Assembly: GCA_004335835.1 (NCBI GenBank)
Contig: RWJK01001169.1
Span: forward strand, 64,010 to 128,009
From: Scenedesmus sp. ARA3
Lineage: Eukaryota > Chlorophyta > Chlorophyceae > Sphaeropleales > Scenedesmaceae
Direction of reading: 5' to 3'
Length of the DNA stretch: 64,000 nucleotides
The position numbers and the translations under genes were made by a program. Within the stretch, counting starts at the first letter, position 1, and each line of letters begins with the position of its first letter. This document shows positions 58,821 through 64,000 of the stretch, in pieces. The notes below the pieces were generated by a model. It saw only the letters and a list, made by a program, of their open reading frames with translations, was not told the origin of the DNA and searched no databases.

Positions 58821-61800
58821 CTATCTGCGCTCCCGCCTCGCCACCAGCAGCAGCGCCGCAAAGGTTGCTGCGTGCATCAGCCCCAGGTAGCCCAGCAGGA
58901 TGCCGATGGTGGTGCCAAAGCGGCGGCTCATGCCAAAGTACGCTGCAGCGCAGCAGCACGGCAGCGAACAGAACAACAAAAGATTCAGCAACAGTGATGG
59001 CAGTCAGGCTATGCAGGGCTGAACACCACCTGCTTGAGTGCGGCGTGTGTGATGGCACTGCTTGTGCTGGCACAGTAAAGCCATCAGATCTGCTGCAAGT
59101 CTGCTGAGCCGTGCCCCCGTATCACAAGCAGGCACGCTGCAACCTTTGAGTTGCTGTGAAACTGTTGCTGTATGCTGCCAGCTCGCCTGACATTGTGTAG
59201 CGCAGCAGCACTGCATGCCGCGGCGCACCCACAGCCACCAATGTGTCTCGTCTCTCAACATCTCCCGTCTGTGCTGCTATCACGCATAACACGATGCTGC
59301 TGCACGTCCGCATGCCGCGCCTCACCTGCCACCGCGCTGCTGTCCACCGCACAGCCCTGCTGCGCCCCGACAGCCTGCTGCAGCTGGCTGGGGCTCAGCA
59401 GCGACGCCGCGCCTGGCAGCAGCTGCGTGAGGAACGCTGCAGACTGCGAGTCCAGGCCGGCAGCGGGACACGCAAAGCGGCGGCCGCCCAGCTCGATCTG
59501 CACCATGCCCTCGAATGCGTAGTGCAGCGCTGACAGGAAGCGCAGGTTGGCTAGCGGCGCGAAGCGGATCTCCTGCAGAGGTGGGGGCCGGGGGAGGGAT
59601 GCACAGGGCTGCTGTCAGCAAGGGGTGCAGTTGATAATGCTGTTTGCTGTTTGCTGGGGCCACGGTGCTGGCATGACCATGCGTGCACAAGCGTGCACTG
59701 CTAGCACAATGTGTACCCTGAGCCCCAAGTTGTGCTGCTGCTCGCTCCTGCATGGCTTGACACAGGTGCATCAAGCGCAGGGATTGCAGCACAGGCAAGG
59801 CTTGGCACAGGTGGAAGAAGCACTCCAGGCTGTCGCACCTTGTAGGGAATGAAGAAGCCTGACAGCACCAGGTTGAAGGTGGTCCAGCCGATGCCCAGCA
59901 TGAAGGAGGCGTCCTGGCTGGGGGTCAGCGTGGCAGACAGGTGCAGCACCTGCAGGCAGGGGAGGCAGGCGCACAGCGCAGTGGTATGATTAGGTGCTGG
60001 GCAGGGCTCACTTGCTGCGGTGAAGCACGGTGAACATTGTTCTGCTGCCATTTTTGCAGGGAGCATGTGCTGCTGCGACAGTGGGGTCTGCTCAAAGTGC
60101 TCAGCAGTGATATAGAGCAAGCAGAGCAAATGATCAGCACGAGTGTGCTTTGCACGCAGGCATCAAGCATCCACTGCAGTGCACTGGCAGCATCGTTTCG
60201 CACCTGCACCGCGATGAGGAAGATGAGCACGCCGATGCTGCAGTGGCCGAAAATGTAATCAGCGCCGGGCCGCATGCCGGTCATGCCGTACTGCACCAGG
60301 CCTGCACACAGCGCAGTCAGCGCACTGAAGGGCACTGTCGAGGTGACCTGCATGGCAGCAGCAGCAGCAGCAGCAGCAGAAGTGAGACATCAAAGCGCTT
60401 AACATGCAAGACAGGAAGGCATGCCGCATGTGACTGGCGGTATGACCTGTTACGGCGTTCTAGGCATGGATCTGCTTGGTGCATGCGCCTGCTGTACCTC
60501 CAGCCAAGCCAGGGCATGCAGCAGCCAAACAATGCCGCACACCTTCGCCGCATAGTAGGCGCTTGGCGCGTACAGGCCAGCTGCCCTGTCAGCCAGGTAT
60601 GAACCCTTGTCCTCAGTGTAGCTGCAGCAGCAGGCACCATGGGCATCATGATGAGCAGCAGCAGACAGCATGATGGTTATGTTCGAGCGCCAGTCATCAA
60701 CATGGTGAGGCTGGCCTGCATAATGTGCTGCTTGAGCCCAGCACGCATCATGTGCACGATTGGCATGCTACTGCTAGCCCATGATACTGTGGGAGGCTTT
60801 GTATCAAATAACACAGCTTTGCCATGCTAGAACCCAACAGCCGCTGACAGCATACAGGGCAGCAGCAGATCTTTATCCAGCAGGCAGCTGCCACAGGCTG
60901 CCCAGCCAGCAAAGCACCAACACCCACGCAAACACACCAACCCCACACCGCCCAACACACTCACAGGCTCATGTTGACGAAGGGCATCAGCACAAAGAAG
61001 CACAGCGTGGCAAACAGCAGGTTGAGCCGCTGCCGAATGCTGCCCGCATCAGTAGGCAGGTCGTAGTAGATGAGCCCCACCAGCAGCGCCACCCATGTGA
61101 AGGTCAGCAGCCGCCCTGCCACGTCAGCGGGGTTGCGTGTTACTTTGACACACTCGCGCCACGCCAGCGCCCGGTACTGCTGCAGCCAGCTGGTGCGGTA
61201 TGCTGCGCTACTGCTGCTGCTGCTCCTGCTGCCTTCATCTGCTGCCGCATGGGCCACATGTTGCTGCTGCTGCTGCTGTTCCGGAAGCTCCGCCAGCTGT
61301 TGCTGCTGCTGCTGTGCTGCATGGCTGTTCTGCTGCCTGTGCCTGTGGTGCACCTGCTGGGACAGTTGCCCTGTGCCGAGCTCTACGCTGCCACCCCTGC
61401 TGAATGGGCCGCCTGGCAAGCTCTCCTGGCCCATTGCACCTGCTTCTTGCTGCTGTTGCTGCTGCCGCTCATCAGCATATAGCTGGTCACACACATACTG
61501 CAGCTTGAAGGTGTTGGCAGCTGCCTGCAGCTCTGCTAGGGTGGTCATGGTGCGGGCGTGGAACGCCTGCGCAGCACAGCCAGTGCAGCAACACAATCGC
61601 CGCTGATGCTGAGCACCAAGGCACGGTCGCGCATGCTGCTCTGCCTATTTAGATCACATGTTGCATCACACGCAGCCAGTTGCCACTAGCCGGTCATTGA
61701 GGGTGGTGTGCTGCCCTCGGACACTCGACTGATACTGCTGCTGTGGCAGTGGCATGACTGCCTGACCATTGGTTGCCTTGCCAGCAGTGGAAGCGTGATG

Positions 61801-63977
61801 TCCCAGCCCATCACAGCTGCCTCTCCCTCAATTCCATCTGGCAAGCACAGCACTGACTGATTTAGTGACACTCGCATGCATCATGCACGTACGCCGTACC
61901 AGAGCGTCACGGGCACTTTTGCAAAGCGCCCCCGCAAACTCCACCACCACCAAGTCAGTCCTCGCAGACTACACAGCATTTGCGTCACAGTTGCTATCAA
62001 CGCTACAACAGCCTGCCCTCCAGCTTTGCAAACCACTCACCGCTGGCTTGGCAACCTCCACCACCAGAAGGTGAGGGCTTGCAGAACCTACTACATATAT
62101 TGTTGAGGTTCATTCCAGACTACTACACGGCCTTGTGCACGCTTCTGGATGCGTTTGTTTGGTGAACAGCCTCACCCCTGGCTTGGCAACCTCCACCACC
62201 ACCAGGTGAGGGCTTGCAGAATCTAATAAACACATTGTTGAGGTTCATTCCCAGACTACTACACAGCCTTCTGCACGCTTCTGGATGCATTTGTTCAGTG
62301 ATCAGCCTCACCCCTGGCTTGGCAAACTCCACCACCACCAGGTCCAGCGCCCAGTCACTGGCCAGGCCCTGAGCAGCAGGCTCGTAGCTGTAGCCCAGCT
62401 GCCCTGACAGCCAGGGCACCATGCCGGACGTGGGGCCGTGGTAGATCAGCAAGCCGGACGCCAGCAGCGTGACCTGCAAGTGGATGCAAGCGTGAGGCGC
62501 GCAACTTGACCAAAGCCAGCGGCTGTGCAAGGAGGTTGCTGGACTGTCACAGGTGTGATAGTGCGTTGGGCAGGAGCACAGCTGACCGTGCCGACTCAAC
62601 ACACGCAGCAGCTGCACACTGCAAGTCAAGCAGCTTGACATGCGATGACAGCGCAGTTTGACACAGCAGGCAGGCACTGCTGGGGGGCAATCATGGAACA
62701 TGCCGTCTGCAGACCTGGCATGGCCTGCAAGTTTGCCACGCAGGTGAGCACATGTGCTGCATGTGTGTCGATGAGCTGCACCTTGTCGAACAGGCTCCAA
62801 ATGGCGCCTTGCAGCAAGCAATGCAACCCAGGCATAGCATGCGCAACAGCAGCCACATATATCAAAGCCAGCACATCATGAAGCGATGCGAGCAGCCGCG
62901 CCCGCGCACCTTGTCAAAAAGGCTCCAGATCGCGCTGCGCGGCTGGTGTATGGCCGCGACCACCGCCTTGCGCGAGGCGTGTGCCAGGCCCTGCAGGTGG
63001 CTCATCACGCTCAGCGCAGCAAAGCTGTCCAGGCCGCTGGTGGGCTCGTCTGCAGCAGGTAGCAGGGTGAGAGGCTGATGAGGCATGCAGTGAGCAAAGT
63101 GTGTTATGCTTGGTGCCAAACTGTGCTTGAAAGCTGGTGCAACACAGCTGCTGCCAGCTGGGTTGCACGCAACAGCTTGTCAGCCAGCAGCACAAACAGA
63201 ACAAGCTAGCCTCGCCGTGCAAGCCTAACAGCTCCTGCATTTCGGTCAAATCACTCCACGTCTGCACTAAGCCACTTGCAATGGAGCGACTGTACTTAAG
63301 CAAATTCGGTCGGGAAAACCACTCTTTTTTGACTAATCACGGGCCAAGAGAGTCCAGCAGCAATAGCAGCAGCAGCGCTGGCTCACCCAGGAACAGGATG
63401 CTGGGGCTGGCCAGCACCCCCACTGCAATGCTCAGCCTCCTGCGCTCGCCACTGGACAGGCCACGCAGCAGCAGGCCGCCCGGCAGGCGCCCACCGACCT
63501 GCGGCAGTGCACGGCGCATAAGTATGTACTCCACGGGTTCTACTTACGTGCCATGCTCAACTCAGTCGATGCATTGACAGTTTTAACCTAGCTGCGCCTC
63601 AAGCCTCCTTCATCAGCTCACAGCTGCCACATAAAAGGCATGTGCCCAGCATGCTGGACTGCATCTGTGCGCCAGGACAAACACCTTGCATGTGCGCAGC
63701 CCTTTCTCACCAGCGTAGAGGCGTGCTTTGACAGCCCCACAGTATTCAGCACCTCCTGCACTGCCAGCTCCCCTACTCTGCTGTGCCGCTTGGATGCTGC
63801 CTTTTGCTGCTGCTGCTGCTGCTGCTGCTGCTGGGCCTCTGAACTGCCTGCGCACACCGCAACGCCCTGCAGCTGGCACGCCTCAATCTGCTTGCTGCTA
63901 CTGACGCCCGGCAGCTGCATTGCTGCGTGGAAGGCCAGCACCTCCAGGCTGGTCATGATGGGGCTGAAGTTGTCATC
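58821..63977 (-). CDS. ABCG-type ABC transporter (5' truncated by window)
   Basis: Ten exons close in phase on the minus strand: 63977-63711, 63498-63387, 63049-62910, 62473-62312, 61566-60965, 60621-60543, 60347-60204, 59949-59839, 59572-59326 and 58942-58821; 661 visible residues. The nucleotide-binding domain precedes the membrane domain, the ABCG order: Q-loop follow-on DDNFSPIMTSLEVLAFHAAM, signature LSSGERRRLSIAVGVL, and DEPTSGLDSFAA after the Walker B position, then IHQPRSAIWSLFDK with the switch His. The linker has polyGln inserts (residues about 60-70 and 240-300). Membrane part: ECVKVTRNPADVAGRLLTFT, YLADRAAGLYAPSAYYAAK, LVLSGFFIPYKV and a final helix before ARRERR. Walker A is upstream of the window. 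Such half-transporters export lipids, waxes or hormones; the substrate is open. Exon 3 and exon 4 ends are duplicated in the following introns. Confidence 0.92.
62035..62341 (-). repeat. Tandem ~135-bp repeats of ABCG exon 4 end
   Basis: The minus-strand end of exon 4 (62312, coding VVVEFAKPG then GTGAGG) recurs with donors at 62176 and 62041, spacings 136 and 135 bp. The units share exon-like CTGGTGGTGGTGGAG, GCCAAGCCAG and about 100 bp of intron (CAGAAGCGTGCA, GGAATGAACCTCAACAA on the minus strand). A one-base difference (GAGGTT for GAGTTT) changes the residue in the copies. Confidence 0.92.
62782..62808 (-). repeat. Duplicate of ABCG exon 3 3' end with donor
   Basis: Minus-strand sequence coding AIWSLFDK followed by GTGCAG copies the end of exon 3 at 62910-62936 (IWSLFDK then GTGCGC). 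Offset 128 bp, in intron 3. Confidence 0.88.
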
Positions 63978-64000
63978 CTGCAGCCAAATGACATGGCAGT

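Overview
The window is nuclear DNA of a eukaryotic green alga. The genes are intron-rich, with GT-AG introns and strongly repeated GTGAGT/GTGCG donors and CTGCAG acceptors. Coding is G+C-rich with CTG, CAG and GCA preferred. CAG/CTG triplet runs occur in both exons and introns, TGTAA motifs sit downstream of stops, and the gene set is plant-like and plastid-related. A chlorophyte of the Chlorophyceae (perhaps Sphaeropleales-like) is my inference; no rRNA or organelle marker is present to prove it. All gene models were built by joining exons by hand so that splice phases close.

Layout. 304-3269 (+): 3' part of plastid protoporphyrinogen oxidase. 4883-7058 (+): PHT4-type MFS anion/phosphate transporter. 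9813-13633 (-): tesmin/TSO1-like CXC (LIN54-type) DNA-binding protein, divergent from 14038-16202 (+), a conserved protein of unknown function. 17107-26068 (+): complete bifunctional aspartokinase-homoserine dehydrogenase in 18 exons. 27314-31466 (-): 3-ketoacyl-CoA synthase, head to head with 31765-33318 (+), a hotdog acyl thioesterase. 34684-38224 (+): calredoxin-like EF-hand/thioredoxin protein. 40705-about 41330 (-): weak hypothetical gene. 43068-50754 (-): very large FUSC-family membrane protein. 52607-53653 (-): small single-pass membrane protein. 54634-57692 (+): CID-domain (RPRD1/Rtt103-like) RNA polymerase II CTD-binding protein. 58821-63977 (-): ABCG transporter, 5' end beyond the window.

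Metabolic themes are plastid tetrapyrrole synthesis, aspartate-family amino acids, plastid redox/calcium signalling and acyl-lipid metabolism (KCS plus thioesterase with a 298-bp shared promoter interval). These are neighbours on a chromosome, not an operon.

The most striking thing is not a gene. At least four genes (aspartokinase-homoserine dehydrogenase, calredoxin-like, ABCG, and more weakly the ketoacyl-CoA synthase) carry partial second copies of their own exon ends inside the neighbouring intron. Most of these copies keep a usable splice site, and 10 of the 14 measured offsets lie between 109 and 136 bp. Together with a five-fold iterated splice-donor array in the CID gene, a 16-nt microexon carrying the aspartokinase KFGG motif, and a 26-nt first exon in the KCS gene, this points to a genome in which short tandem duplications across exon-intron borders keep generating decoy or alternative splice sites.
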